Shown: positions 53,268 to 64,000 of the stretch, in pieces
How the letters are laid out: each line of letters starts with the position of its first letter
How positions within the stretch are numbered: position 1 is the stretch's first letter
Origin: Sporodiniella umbellata
Taxonomy: Eukaryota; Mucoromycota; Mucoromycetes; Mucorales; Rhizopodaceae
Reading direction: 5' to 3'
Assembly (NCBI GenBank): GCA_025677835.1
Contig: JAIXMR010000056.1
Span: forward strand, 62,001-126,000
Length of the DNA: 64,000 nt
Translations under genes and position numbers: made by a program
Notes under the pieces: model-generated
What the model was told of the DNA's origin: nothing
The model's database searches: none
What the model saw: only the letters and a program-made list of their open reading frames with translations

Positions 53268-54718
53268 ATGTTTCGCAGGGCTAGCAGATCATTTTCGTCC
53301 AACATCGTACAAGGGCTTGGAGTCAGAAACAGTTCGACAAAAGTATTTCGTATGTGTTGTTGGCAATCACTAACAAACCTTAGTCAATCGGTACACATAA
53401 TGGGCTTTTTCACTGGTATTGTGTCCAATTGCCATTTAACAACTTTTGATTCTTACTATTTTTTAAAAAAAACAAAGCGATGAGGCACTTGCAGTATACT
53501 TGCTTCGACAAACAAAAGAATTCAAAGAAGCCAAACTGATCCGCACTCGAGATCCTTCTTTGTTATCAAAATGTGATGTCGTAGTAGATGTTGGGGGCGA
53601 ATTTGATACAGCCCGGCTACGCTTTGATCACCATCAGGTATTATTTTAGAGTAAGTTTCGTATTCTCACGCTTTTGATAAAGGTCAGTTTCTCTGAAAGA
53701 TTCGACCAATATAACGACATAAGACTAAGCGCAGCAGGCCTTGTCTACAAGTAAAAGAATAAAAAGAAAAAAAACAAATGAAGCTGAATACCTTTAGGTA
53801 TTTTGGCGAAGAAGTTATTGGTAATTTGTTGGAGCACAAATCAGATGAATTCGACGCATCAACACTACAATTGATACACAAAAAGCTTTATAATGTAGAA
53901 AATCTTATAAGAATCTTTTTGTTCTTACACAGCTAACTTTTGATTACAGAAATTTATCAAGGCGGTAGATGGGGTCGATAACGGAATACCAAGTTCTTCG
54001 GGAGAGACTTTGTATACAGACTATACCACAATTAGCTTCAGAGTTCGTAGACTGAATCCTCGATGGAACGAAGAAAAGAATATGGCTATAGAGAATGTAA
54101 ATTGGTTTTCAAAGTTACAATTCGGTACAAAGCCTTAACGTCATAAACCTAGGAACGATTTGAGAGAGCATCTGCACTAGTAGGAGACGAATTTAACCAG
54201 AGCCTACATGAGATAGTATACAGCTGGCTCCCAGCTAAAAAATTGGTTGAAGAAGGATTCGAAAACAGATACACACATCACAACTCGGGAAAAGTTGTAG
54301 TTTTTGAGCAAATTTGTCCTTGGTATGAACATTTATCGAGTTTAAATGCAAATTCAATATTGTATACAGTATATCCTATAAATGAAAATGACTGGAGAGT
54401 ACAATGCGTAAAAAAACAAGGCTCTACGTTTGAAAGTAAGCGCCCTTTACCTAAATCGTAAGTTGTACGAATTACAATTTCATTACAACAAGCTAATCGC
54501 AGCCTAGTTGGAGAGGGCTTTCACAAGATGACTTGAGAAAAATCACATCTTTAAAATCGGCAATATTTGTTCATGCCTCAGGGTAATACAGTTAGACTAT
54601 TATAGAGATTCTAGTAAAACTAAAACAGCTCATGAATAGTTTCATTGGAGGTTGTGGCAACTATGAAGACGCTATAAAAATGGCAGATATGGCTTTGAAG
54701 TACGAGCAAACATTTTAG
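53268..54718 (+). CDS. MYG1: MYG1-family exonuclease
   Basis: Conserved DHH-like metal-dependent 3'-5' exoribonuclease; in mammals it acts in nucleolus and mitochondria to coordinate RNA processing. Nine exons (53268-53342, 53384-53415, 53478-53637, 53683-53750, 53798-53894, 53950-54096, 54153-54457, 54508-54582, 54640-54718) give 345 aa. The N-terminus [20 protein letters not shown] is basic, Ser-rich and acid-free, as in a mitochondrial presequence. Metal-site motifs follow: [35 protein letters not shown] and [10 protein letters not shown]. The later blocks ARVxRLNPxWN-like [44 protein letters not shown] and FVHASGFIGG are all in order. The nine-exon model is fixed by these motifs; each join keeps phase. 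Convergent with the F-box gene at 713 bp. Confidence 0.93.
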
Positions 54719-55430
54719 AATGAAGCACGTTCTTTAAAAGACTTCTGCACCTATAGAAATAAAATAAAAATGAATTGCCAAATAGATATGAGCTTATGAA
54801 CTTTTCCCCTTACACTTTACTTGACTATTGACATATAGCTTAAAGGGTACTATTATAGCCATAATTATGTCTTTATTTTTAATCACTATCAGATAAGCTA
54901 AAATCTGTACATATTTAATCAGGATAAACTGTTTATTTTACATGAATCACCCAGCCGGATACTTTTGACAAAAGTAAACGAGCGGGAAAAACAAACAATC
55001 GTTAATAAGGGCAAAATAAAAATCAAAAGGTACTAAGCATGAAAAATAAGAGCGCAAACAAACTACAGTTTTTTGAGAAAAATTTAAGGGCTAACTAAAA
55101 AATAGTATTCCTTGTACGTAATCAGTTCATGGTTTGGGTATCGCTTTGCTATGTACAGTTTCACAACTGAAAAACATTGAAACGGCTACATTACTCACTA
55201 GTTAGTAGATGAGAATATAAAGTGGATTGTATGCAGTTACACATTAAATAGTTACTCAGTCCTCTGTCTATATACATGTACCGAACCTTATCACAAAAGA
55301 AATCACCAATTATTATAGAAATGACAACTGAATATGTACAGGTTTCTTTTTAATGACTCAGTATTTTCTCAGTTAAACAGGAAATGAAGCAATAACGACA
55401 ATTTATATACAATGAGTAGCATTTTACAGG
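54719..55430. other. Intergenic, convergent 3' flanks of MYG1 and the F-box gene
   Basis: AT-rich, with no open frame of note. Contains the 3' ends of two converging genes. Confidence 0.5.
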
Positions 55431-56507
55431 TCAAACAGACGTAGCACTACTAACGAATGTACGATTTGATGATTTTTTGGTTGATATTAGGTTTGAAACA
55501 GTATCATGAAGCATGTTTGAGAAGCTATTTAGACCATTGTTAGGAGGCATATGCTGCTGCAACAAGAGCGCAGCTCTTGTAAGATCCAAAAATATTTCCA
55601 TTTTGAAATCGTTCTCTTCCAATTGCAGCTGGTAGTCTGCGTATGTCAGGCTATCTGTTTTCTGCTTTTTCTTTTTTGGATATCGATCTTGTATCTCGTT
55701 TCTCAAAAAAAAGAATTGTATCCGTTGTCTTGTTAAAATATCCAAGTCTATTATTGAGAGTAGCTCCGACTGTACTAGAGACCCGATAAAACGCACAAGA
55801 ATACGGAAATTTGATCTCAACAATAAATTGTGCTGTCGAAATGCAAGTATAACACTATTTTTTGCTGAGGAAGAAGAGTCAGTATATAGTCTTCTATAAT
55901 AGTGCTGATGGTATTTTGCTGAAATGTGACATAGATGTCGATTTATGTGGTTAAGTAATAACCGGTGATGAATTTGACTTGTTGCTTCGGTTTCAAATAG
56001 CGCAGTCAAAGTTGTATACAGTGCATTGATGAATTCTGCTGCTAATTTCCTCATTTTTTGCGACTGTGGTTTTTTTTCGGATGTGCCATTTGATATTATA
56101 TCTAGCCGTGTGTCTAAAAATACGTGATCTACAACGATTCTAAGTGTTTCGTCTAGTAAGAAGTCTAGACACGCCTCCCAATTACTGAGAGATGATCTGT
56201 CAAATATCTCCACAGCCAATCTATTAGCGACGCTTTGGAGAACTGTAAGATCAGTTTTGTTTTCGCGATAGCCGTGCTGGCTGGCATAAGCCAATGCCCC
56301 ATATATAAGGTAACAGTAGCTATTTAGCTCGGCTCTGCTTAAGTCGATATGATATTTGTGTAGTATAAGCTGATTTCCTAATTTTCGGCAGTGTTGAGAG
56401 CAGCTTGACATGTACCATAGATCTGAAAAGCTCAGATGTTCTGACACTTTTAGCAGTAAATCAAATGGCATATATAACAGCTGCTGCCTTTGAAGAAAAC
56501 TTGTCAT
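55431..56507 (-). CDS. F-box-like protein
   Basis: Intronless 358-aa protein. Residues about 10-50 (LYMPFDLLLKVSEHLSFSDL then WYMSSCSQHCRKLGNQ) match the F-box pattern of LPxDLLxxIxxxLxxxDLxxLSxxC, the Skp1-binding motif of SCF ubiquitin ligases. The rest is mostly alpha-helical, with no leucine-rich repeats or WD blades visible, so the substrate-binding part is of an unassigned type. A basic patch PKKKKQKTDS near residue 280 could be a nuclear localisation signal. The F-box call rests on the N-terminal pattern only; the function of the remaining 300 residues is unknown. Confidence 0.7.
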   Translation of the reverse strand: MTSFLQRQQLLYMPFDLLLKVSEHLSFSDLWYMSSCSQHCRKLGNQLILHKYHIDLSRAELNSYCYLIYGALAYASQHGYRENKTDLTVLQSVANRLAVEIFDRSSLSNWEACLDFLLDETLRIVVDHVFLDTRLDIISNGTSEKKPQSQKMRKLAAEFINALYTTLTALFETEATSQIHHRLLLNHINRHLCHISAKYHQHYYRRLYTDSSSSAKNSVILAFRQHNLLLRSNFRILVRFIGSLVQSELLSIIDLDILTRQRIQFFFLRNEIQDRYPKKKKQKTDSLTYADYQLQLEENDFKMEIFLDLTRAALLLQQHMPPNNGLNSFSNMLHDTVSNLISTKKSSNRTFVSSATSV

Positions 56508-59500
56508 TGAAAATTGAAGTCAATATATAAAGGTGAAATAAATAAGTAAATAGCAAAAAACAATTTAAAAAACAAAAAGTAAAAGGGAAAATCAAAACCA
56601 AAGAAGGGCTGTATTCCAGACTTTCATTGCATAAAAAAGGTTAAACTCTAATTGGTGGTATTTCTGGGTTTCAACCCAAAAGTTCCAGAACCCATATTTC
56701 CAATGCAAAACAGAACTGTCAGTGATAAGTAATGTATATCGGTCTTTGTAAAGATACTCAAAGCACTATATACTCTTTCCCATAAGTTCATATATGCCGA
56801 CTGACTATTGTTTTTTACCAAAAACAAGGCGCCTCACTCAGTGGAATAATAACTTAGTAAAATCAGAACAGGATACAGTCAGTATAAGTATGAGCCAGGG
56901 CATGCCATAAGACAATTTGAATTCTGCTAAAAAACACGTCAGATTTAAATTATTCTTTTCCATGAGGACTTTTTTTAAAAAAAAAGATTTATGACAAATA
57001 GTGCTATCATTGGTCACTTTGCTCGCATTGTTTGGTTTAGGGCTTTATGTTTCAACCATAATTTGAAAATTACCTATATTGTCAACAAGAGCAAAAGTTT
57101 TGTTTACTGAAACAAGTCGAATACGTGCTGGAGAAGGGTAGAGAGTTTGATAGGTGGAGGGGTGGCCTAGCTCCTTTAGCCTTGAAACATACGTTATCCT
57201 AATGAGCAGTTGTCTCAGTAATGACATCCGTACGTTTATATCCCGTTGTTTGAGAAACACATTTCCTCATTTGTATTAGCTTATAACCACTAAATGAGAT
57301 TAATATACATGGGACGCGATCCGCAAAATCTAAAGCTGGACCTACCCTTTTTTCTGTAAAAACTTTTAAAACTGATCCAATTAGGTTTGATTTTCTAAAA
57401 TCTCTAGAATGAAGCAGAAGCATATCAGCCAAGCACAGTTGAAATTGTAAGCAGTCTTTGGTACCATATAATAGATTTAAAATGAAAATTCTTATACTAG
57501 CAAAGCTATATAGAGATCTTGTTTTTTTTTTTTTTTTTTTTTTTTTTTTTGGCTGTGCTGCTCATCAAGTACCAAGAAGTCCACATTTTACATTAAGCAA
57601 GTGACTCTGTACGAAATTGTCTATTGGATCGGGATCGTCAATCTGCAAAACACTATACTCACAAAACTTGAAAAAAAGTCAAACTGGTACAACGTTGATT
57701 TTCTTTAAAAACACAGCATCCTTATGGGGTACTGTTAATTTATATGAGTTATGTATACATATATATATGTATATGTATATGACCTAGTCATATGTCTACT
57801 AATTGATGGCCATATTAAGGAAATACTAAGTTCATACAGACATTTAAATATTAGAAATGAGCTCTAGAAAGAGTATTATTAAATATAGAGGCTTCATAGT
57901 TTTTCAAATGCTAATTATGTTTAAGCATGTATTTTCCAGCTACCTAGTTTTCGCTATGTTTGGACACGTAGCCTCTTATTCAAAGGATTTAAGGCATACT
58001 CCATTTTGAGTTGGTCGGGCTTTTAGAAAGCGGAAAGTAAGGGTATACCAGGTGAGCGAATACTCCCACAAGAAGTGTCTGTCACTTCCAACTTGACAAT
58101 AATGAATACAGAGTCCACCCAAGACAAATTTTTTTATTGATCTAAGCAGTTTCTGCCTAGCTAGCATTGTATTATAGAAGAACATCCAAATTACATCTCA
58201 TGTTGGTTTTGGAACGATTACAAGCATTCTACGTGAGCTAAGCGTATAAAAGTAGCAAGGAAATCGAAGTGGGTGGTCATTGCTGTCTACAATACTTAAA
58301 TTCAATCTTCATTAGTATAGCATCGTTAGTCATTGCTATTCATACCATACAGCTGTATTTAGGTACTGACCTGTAATATGCTTTAAATGGAGATTAGTAA
58401 AAACCAGACCCAGTCTAGAGGAGGCCGGAAATTAATCTACCAATCTTTTCCTTCAAAAGCGTCAAATTAGTACACATCTTTTACTAGTATAAACCTCTAC
58501 TGAAACTGTTTGTATTAAAAGGATTTGATTTGGAGTGTTCAAAGCATAGCGCTTGTATTCAAAATAGTTAAGTAAGGGGCAAAGAGAGAAAGGCAAAAAC
58601 AACTAGCTATCTTAAAATCTCCAATCAACGCTAAAGACCGTAAAGCTAGAGTATATCATTGGTTGTAATAATTTGTGACCAACAAAACACAACGCCTTGA
58701 AAAAAAAGAAGACGCTTAGTTAAAAACAAATATCACGATTCAAAGTTTGATTGCCGATTTTAATGATGTATCGACAGTTTTTTTTTATCGAAAACCAAAT
58801 AACAACTTTCTTTTTTCAATAGAGGGTCAGGCGTATTACAAGTTTTTTTATAGCATTTGATCATCTATTGCTCAAAATCATTGTAATGCCCATATTGCTT
58901 AATAACCAGTATATATTTGAAGGCTAATTTGCATCAAATAATAGGCGATTCAAAAAATCTTTTTGTGAGTAGAAAGTCTAATCTAGCTCAAGGAAAGACT
59001 GTTCTCACTTAGTCAAATTAAATTTACTTGAAAATTAAGAAAAAGGCATTCCGATAGTCAGGCGGTAGTATTTCGATATGTATCCAAGCGATGATAGCAC
59101 AGGCTTCAACATCATTATTAGGTATTAATACCTTGGCCAAAGGTTGGTATATACACCGAGATAATCTTATCGAAGCCTCAATTAAAGTAGCAAAAAGCTT
59201 TCGCTACCGTTGGTATTGTTGCTAAGAAAATAAGAGTGCTGAAAGCTTTAGTACAAAGTAAGAAAACAAAGTCTAAATCCTTTATGGTTGACTGCTGAAG
59301 CCCAGATAGAAGTGATGCTGTTCCAACACAAAATAGGATAATACACTACTTCGTAGCCCTACAGAATATGAAAAATCAAAGGGATACTATACTATAATGA
59401 ACATTGTAACTGCCGAGAAAAACGATAATATTGAAAAGCAGATTAAGAAGCGCGGTTATACTTGTATATTCTATCTTAGCTTCCTGAACTGAGCCCTTGT

Positions 59501-62251
59501 GAGCAAGTTTAGTCAACTTACAGAAGCAAAAATAAACTAACAAGTAATATAAGGAAACTTATTGCTCTGAAAAGTACGCAGTATGTACTGTGGTATTCTT
59601 CTAAATGTCTCAAGTTTTTTTTGGATATTCTATAGCTGAATTCAAGGATTGCTAGAGTATAAATGTTTTACCAAAAAAAAGCGTAATATCCGTTTCTTTT
59701 TAAGCTTTTTTTTTTTTATTGTGTGCAAAGTACTTGTCACTTGGCACACTTTTTGTTTTAATTTTTGAGCTGATATATGATTATAGGATAACCCAACACT
59801 AAGAAGAGTACGCTTTCTTTGTTTTATCTAGATTGTCAAATATAATGCATGTTTTTAGGGCTAAAGAAGTAAAATATGATAGAGGTTAACTAAGAAAGAG
59901 GTGTTATAATTGAAATATAAATGGTTATACACGGCATTGATCTTTGGGTACTTTAGTCGGTATATTTAATGGGAGAAGCGTAGCATAACCGTCCATTTTG
60001 ATCAGCCCTTTATTACCGTGTGGGCCCTTGGATTTTTGGTTGATCTTTTTGTTTGACCAGAGATATTGCTACGAGTAGTAATTATAAACCTAGTATTTAA
60101 GCAAAGGTACTAGAAATAATAGACAAAGATTAAAGCTGATTGTCGACTAAATCTCTTCGGTTTAATCAACCCAACAAGATGGATATTCATTTTTCAGGGA
60201 CTCCTGAAAGCTATTATCTGGCTTTCAGTAGGAGTTATAGACTCAACTGTAGTGTTTCTATTTTTAGCTTCCCTTTCCCGCAGCTCTTAGGATGTTTTTC
60301 TCATGATTTTGTAACTATAGACCATGTTAATCTTTCAACCACATACATGTAGTCAACATAAGCTCCAATATACACAATATATACGAAAGCAGCATTATTT
60401 AAGCATTTAAAGCCCATATTTTCTATTCAGTGGTTTTATGTTATAAACTTGATTTTCCGTTGTAGGATGTAAGATGGATTCATTATCAGTAAAAAAAAAA
60501 AAGAGTACAGCTGCCGAAAAAAGTCTATTCGAACAGGTTTAATCTTTAAAAAACAAGCATAAAAAGCTCAAAACAATATATAGAAAAACAAACCTCTGTT
60601 TTTGACAAAACATTATCGTATTACTGATCAGGTCTAGTGCTTAGTAAGTAATTTGAAAAAGGATCAAACCAATCACGCAAATAAAAACATCCTTTCTTAA
60701 AAGGAATAGAAAAATAGTCTATCTAGTTTTAGCATTTGCATTTTTGAATTTTTCTTTTTCAATTGTTCCATTTTAAAGTAAAACAACATGTGTCCTTTTG
60801 ATAAAATACAGCCATCTCCAATTTTGTTTTGTTTGTCTTATGTCTATAGATTTCTTTTTTCGTCCAATAAACCCCCTAGTCTGTTCATACTATACATTGG
60901 TTGTTGGTCGTTTTTTTTTTCTTTTTTTCTTTTTGAAAATAATTAAATAAAGTAATGGCACTAATTACATTTTCTCTGTATACTGGGATAGAATTTGAAT
61001 AGTATGTTCAGAATTCATGTTACACATACAAGAAAAACAAAACTGTACAGCGTTTTGCTAGGATCTAGCAAAAACAGTTATATCAGAAAGTACGTGTCTC
61101 AGTTTTTCAAGTAAGCAAAAGATTTTTGGCGAATACAAAAAGTGTACATGAAAAACAACGCTTTTTGGTTTGTTTTCTGGTTGTTTCTACAGGCAGCTTT
61201 CACAAACTCTGTTTTTCTTCAGAATGCCAAATACCTATGTAAGCATGAAGTAACAGTTATAATGCCCTGTTTGTGTGCTATTTTTCCTTATATAGTTGTT
61301 AACAAAGCCTTGTTAAAACCTTCCGTATTATTTAGATAGAAATCCATGGATTCTTATTTTTACTTATAACGCAAATCGCCATAGGTTCTTCTGAGCACGA
61401 GTGTAGATTGATTAATTGTTTTGAAACGAAACCATGATATCTCGTTTGCAACTACTATGCGTTAAGCTTCTTTTGTCCGCTACTATTATTTTTACCCTTT
61501 CTATTTTTTTAAAAGAAACAAAGCAAAACATAATTATAACACAGTGTTTACTTGATATAAGGATAACAAAGCTTTCATAGTTAAAGATATATTTGGTTGC
61601 CAAAAATATCTACTGTTTTATAACAAGCAAACCCTAGTTTTTGTTCAAGTCTAAAGTCCGATTTTTCTATAAAACCTTTGTGGAAGCAAATAATGAAAGT
61701 TGGTGTACAAAATTGAATATCTATCGCCGCAAAACTTACCGCCGTGGAACTGTCATATCCGGTGAGGTATTTTTTAACCAGGTTGAAGGAAAACAAAAGG
61801 GCTCAATCAACTAAAAAGTTGCGGTTTGCAATGTAAGCGGTAAGGCTAGTAACTGAATAATTAAAAATCCTCTCCTTTTTTTTTTTTTACTTTTTTGACA
61901 TCTTTGCGTACTTTTTCCTATTATTGTGTTTATAGATTTACCAAAGATAAGGCACCACTTCCTCTTTGTAAAAGCTTCTTCTACTGTCTTTACGCATAAT
62001 TACTAAACGTGAAAGAGAAACGAAAAGCGTGGATTTCATAAGGCTTGACAAAATAGAAAAAATAAGTATGGTATTGTTTATTGTCGATCTTTTCGAGTAA
62101 AGGTTACGAACAATTAAAGTCAACTACAAAAAGTCCGCATCTCTTTACACAAGAAAAATAAAATAAAAATAAACTTTCTCTATCGCTTCTTTTTCTTCTT
62201 CAAACCTGGTTTCCTTTTTTTTTATATATATAGTTGTAAATACGTATATAC
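56508..62251. other. 5.7-kb gene-poor region
   Basis: Large AT-rich gap between the F-box gene and the calcium pump. Two overlapping minus-strand frames at 57045-57432 (78 and 72 codons, offset by one base) may be a frame-shifted relic of an unrecognised gene. A 69-codon minus frame at 57976-58185 is similar in quality. A 29-base poly-T lies at 57522-57550 and a TA/TATG run near 57758-57780. Plus-strand frames at 60140-60352 and 61142-61339 have no motif. A CT-rich leader (62170-62225) precedes the pump. Confidence 0.5.
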
Positions 62252-64000
62252 ATGACAAATTTGGCCATGGGTACAACAACTACGTTATCGGCTAAGGCAG
62301 CTCGTCAATCGGTTGAACAGGTCTCGACAGATTTCAACACAGATCCCGCTCGAGGCTTGTCCTCAGCCGACATTCAAAGCTTAAGACTTTTGTATGGTAC
62401 AAATGAGCTCGAAGCAGATGATGACGAGACCTTGTTTTCGAAATTTCTTGATTCCTTTAAAGATCCCCTCATTCTTTTGTTGCTTGGCTCAGCATGTATA
62501 TCCGTTCTTATGGGCCAGTTCGACGACGCAATTAGTATCACTGTGGTAAGAGCTTCGCTTTTGAGCCACCAGATGTCAAAAAAGTACTAAACTTAACTTT
62601 TTTCGCGAGAATAGGCCATCATTATCGTTGTTACAGGTACAGAAAGCTACACGGAAAAAAAAAAAATCGACAAAACACAAGCTTAGTCTACAATTGTTTA
62701 TTTTTTAACTGAAAAAAAAAAAGTTGCATTTGTTCAGGAATACCGTTCAGAGCAATCTTTAGAGGCTTTAAACAAACTTGTCCCTCACCACTGCCATTTA
62801 GTAAGGTACATCAAGCATAGCAATCACGTTTCTAGTAAAACTCATCTTTTGCATAGAGAGGGACAATTGTCAGATGTGCTAGCCAACGATTTGGTTCCAG
62901 GGGATGTTGTTCACTTCGGTGTAGGAGATAGAATTCCTGCAGACTGTAGGGTGACCAAAGTGAGTATCGTTTTTGATTGTTTATACACAAAATAACAACT
63001 CCCTTTTTTAAAAACCTTCCCCATTTTTAGTGTATTGGGCTGGAAGTTGATGAATCAAATTTGACAGGCGAGAACAAGCCAAGAAAGAAGATATCGGATG
63101 CTATAGCAACATCTAGCTTTGGCGAGTTGGCATTAAATGAGAGAGAGAATATCGTTTTCATGGGTACACTTGTGCGTCAAGGTAAAGATCTTTCAAGCAT
63201 GTGCATGTATACTGAATCTTAGGCGTTAGGGCATGGAGAGGGTATTGTAGTCGCTACAGGAAAAACTACAGAGTTTGGGCATGTGTTTGAATTGATGCAA
63301 GAAGTTGAAATTCGAAAGACACCCTTGCAGATTAGTATGAATGATCTTGGAAAACAGCTATCTATGTTTTCTTTTGGTGTAATTGCCGTCATTGTTTTGA
63401 TTGGCCTTATTCAAAAGCGTAGTGTGCTGGATATGTTTACAATCGGCGTCAGTTTGGCTGTTGCTGCAATTCCTGAGGGATTACCTATTGTAGTTACTGT
63501 CACCTTAGCTTTAGGTGTACTTCGTATGGCAAATAGAAAGGCAATTGTTAAACAGCTACCTTCTGTTGAAACGCTTGGGTCTGTTAACGTAGTATGCGCT
63601 GACAAGACTGGAACATTAACTGTTAACCAAATGACTGTAACTAAAGTGTTCACTTTGGAAGATCAAATCTCGTATGATTGTGAATACACAGCACCTACTA
63701 AAATGACGGATGCTTTGCGACAAACTTTGAAAATAGGTAGGCTTCCATTTTTTAACCTTTTTCTTATTTATTTAACTCTACTTTTTTTTTCTTCGATAGG
63801 CAATTTGTGTAATAACTCTCAAATTGGAGAAGGAGGAAAAATATATGGTCAGCCCACAGAAATGGCTTTGCTAGATGTAGTTATCCGCAGTGGTTTGACA
63901 GATGAGCGTGAGGTACATTAAAGCATAATATATATATATGTATATATACCTTAACTTAGCATTTTAAAGCGTTACGAACGAATTTCTGAACAACCTTTCA
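62252..64000 (+). CDS. PMR1: PMR1-type Ca2+/Mn2+ P-type ATPase (partial)
   Basis: Golgi secretory-pathway Ca/Mn pump (SPCA group, P2A ATPase); only the N-terminal part is in the window. Exons 62252-62545, 62615-62636, 62724-62805, 62857-62959, 63031-63181, 63230-63736, 63800-63912 and 63970 onward. Visible parts are the N-terminal [16 protein letters not shown] helix, the first membrane pair ([20 protein letters not shown]), [40 protein letters not shown], the actuator-domain motif [10 protein letters not shown] (TGE present) and [18 protein letters not shown]. Next come [20 protein letters not shown] (the M4 ion site PEGLP) and the phosphorylation site CADKTGTLT. Exon 8 begins [10 protein letters not shown] and runs off the right edge. 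The second exon is only 22 nt. All catalytic elements seen are intact. Close to yeast Pmr1 along its length rather than SERCA or PMCA types. Confidence 0.93.

Noticed and set aside
59110..59140. Palindrome GGTATTAATACC
   Set aside because: Twelve-base palindromes are expected by chance in 64 kb of AT-rich DNA and nothing around it supports a site.

Overview
The window looks like nuclear DNA of an early-diverging filamentous fungus, most likely Mucoromycota (Mucorales-like). The evidence is AT-rich DNA with many long poly-A/T tracts, genes with several short GT-AG introns, and fungal gene content: ENTH adaptor, THI4, ASF1, Ras, Rap/RSR1, RasGEF, DYRK kinase, aladin, MYG1 and a PMR1-type calcium pump. 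No bacterial, organellar, tRNA or rRNA features were seen. The species assignment is inference.

Layout: 1-3.6 kb gene-poor. 3.6-5.1 kb Ent3/epsinR-like ENTH adaptor (+). 5.9-6.7 kb two-PAS protein (+). 7.6-8.7 kb C2H2 zinc-finger protein (-). 9.5-14.1 kb a large inverted-repeat element with two 1,133-bp arms that read as identical, around a centre holding a decayed Tc1/IS630-type transposase. 14.3-14.5 kb small cysteine-rich secreted protein (-). 14.5-18.5 kb no gene seen. 18.5-19.6 kb THI4 (+). 20.0-21.3 kb small coiled-coil, possibly Nup159-like protein (+). 21.3-22.1 kb ASF1 (-). 22.9-24.9 kb amino-acid permease with an 11-nt micro-exon (-). 26.7-27.6 kb Ras (+), convergent with 27.8-28.5 kb Rap/RSR1 (-). 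28.5-33.8 kb gene-poor. 33.8-36.7 kb DYRK kinase (+), convergent with 36.8-38.4 kb aladin (-), which is divergent from 38.8-40.8 kb KH-like protein (+). 40.8-45.3 kb gene-poor with a dead LINE reverse transcriptase and other repeat remains. 45.3-47.6 kb RasGEF (+), convergent with 47.9-49.0 kb GPI-anchored acidic/Ser-rich wall protein (-). 49.0-53.3 kb gene-poor. 53.3-54.7 kb MYG1 (+). 55.4-56.5 kb F-box protein (-). 56.5-62.3 kb gene-poor. 62.3 kb to the right edge PMR1-type Ca/Mn ATPase (+, partial).

The genes do not form a metabolic cluster, but there is a signalling theme: a Ras, a Rap/RSR1 and a RasGEF lie within about 21 kb. Genes sit in compact islands, often tail to tail with 60-230 bp gaps, separated by 4-6 kb AT-rich deserts that hold transposon wreckage. 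The most unusual structure is the 4.6-kb inverted-repeat element. Exon boundaries below were derived by hand from reading frame and splice consensus, and are exact only if those joins are right.
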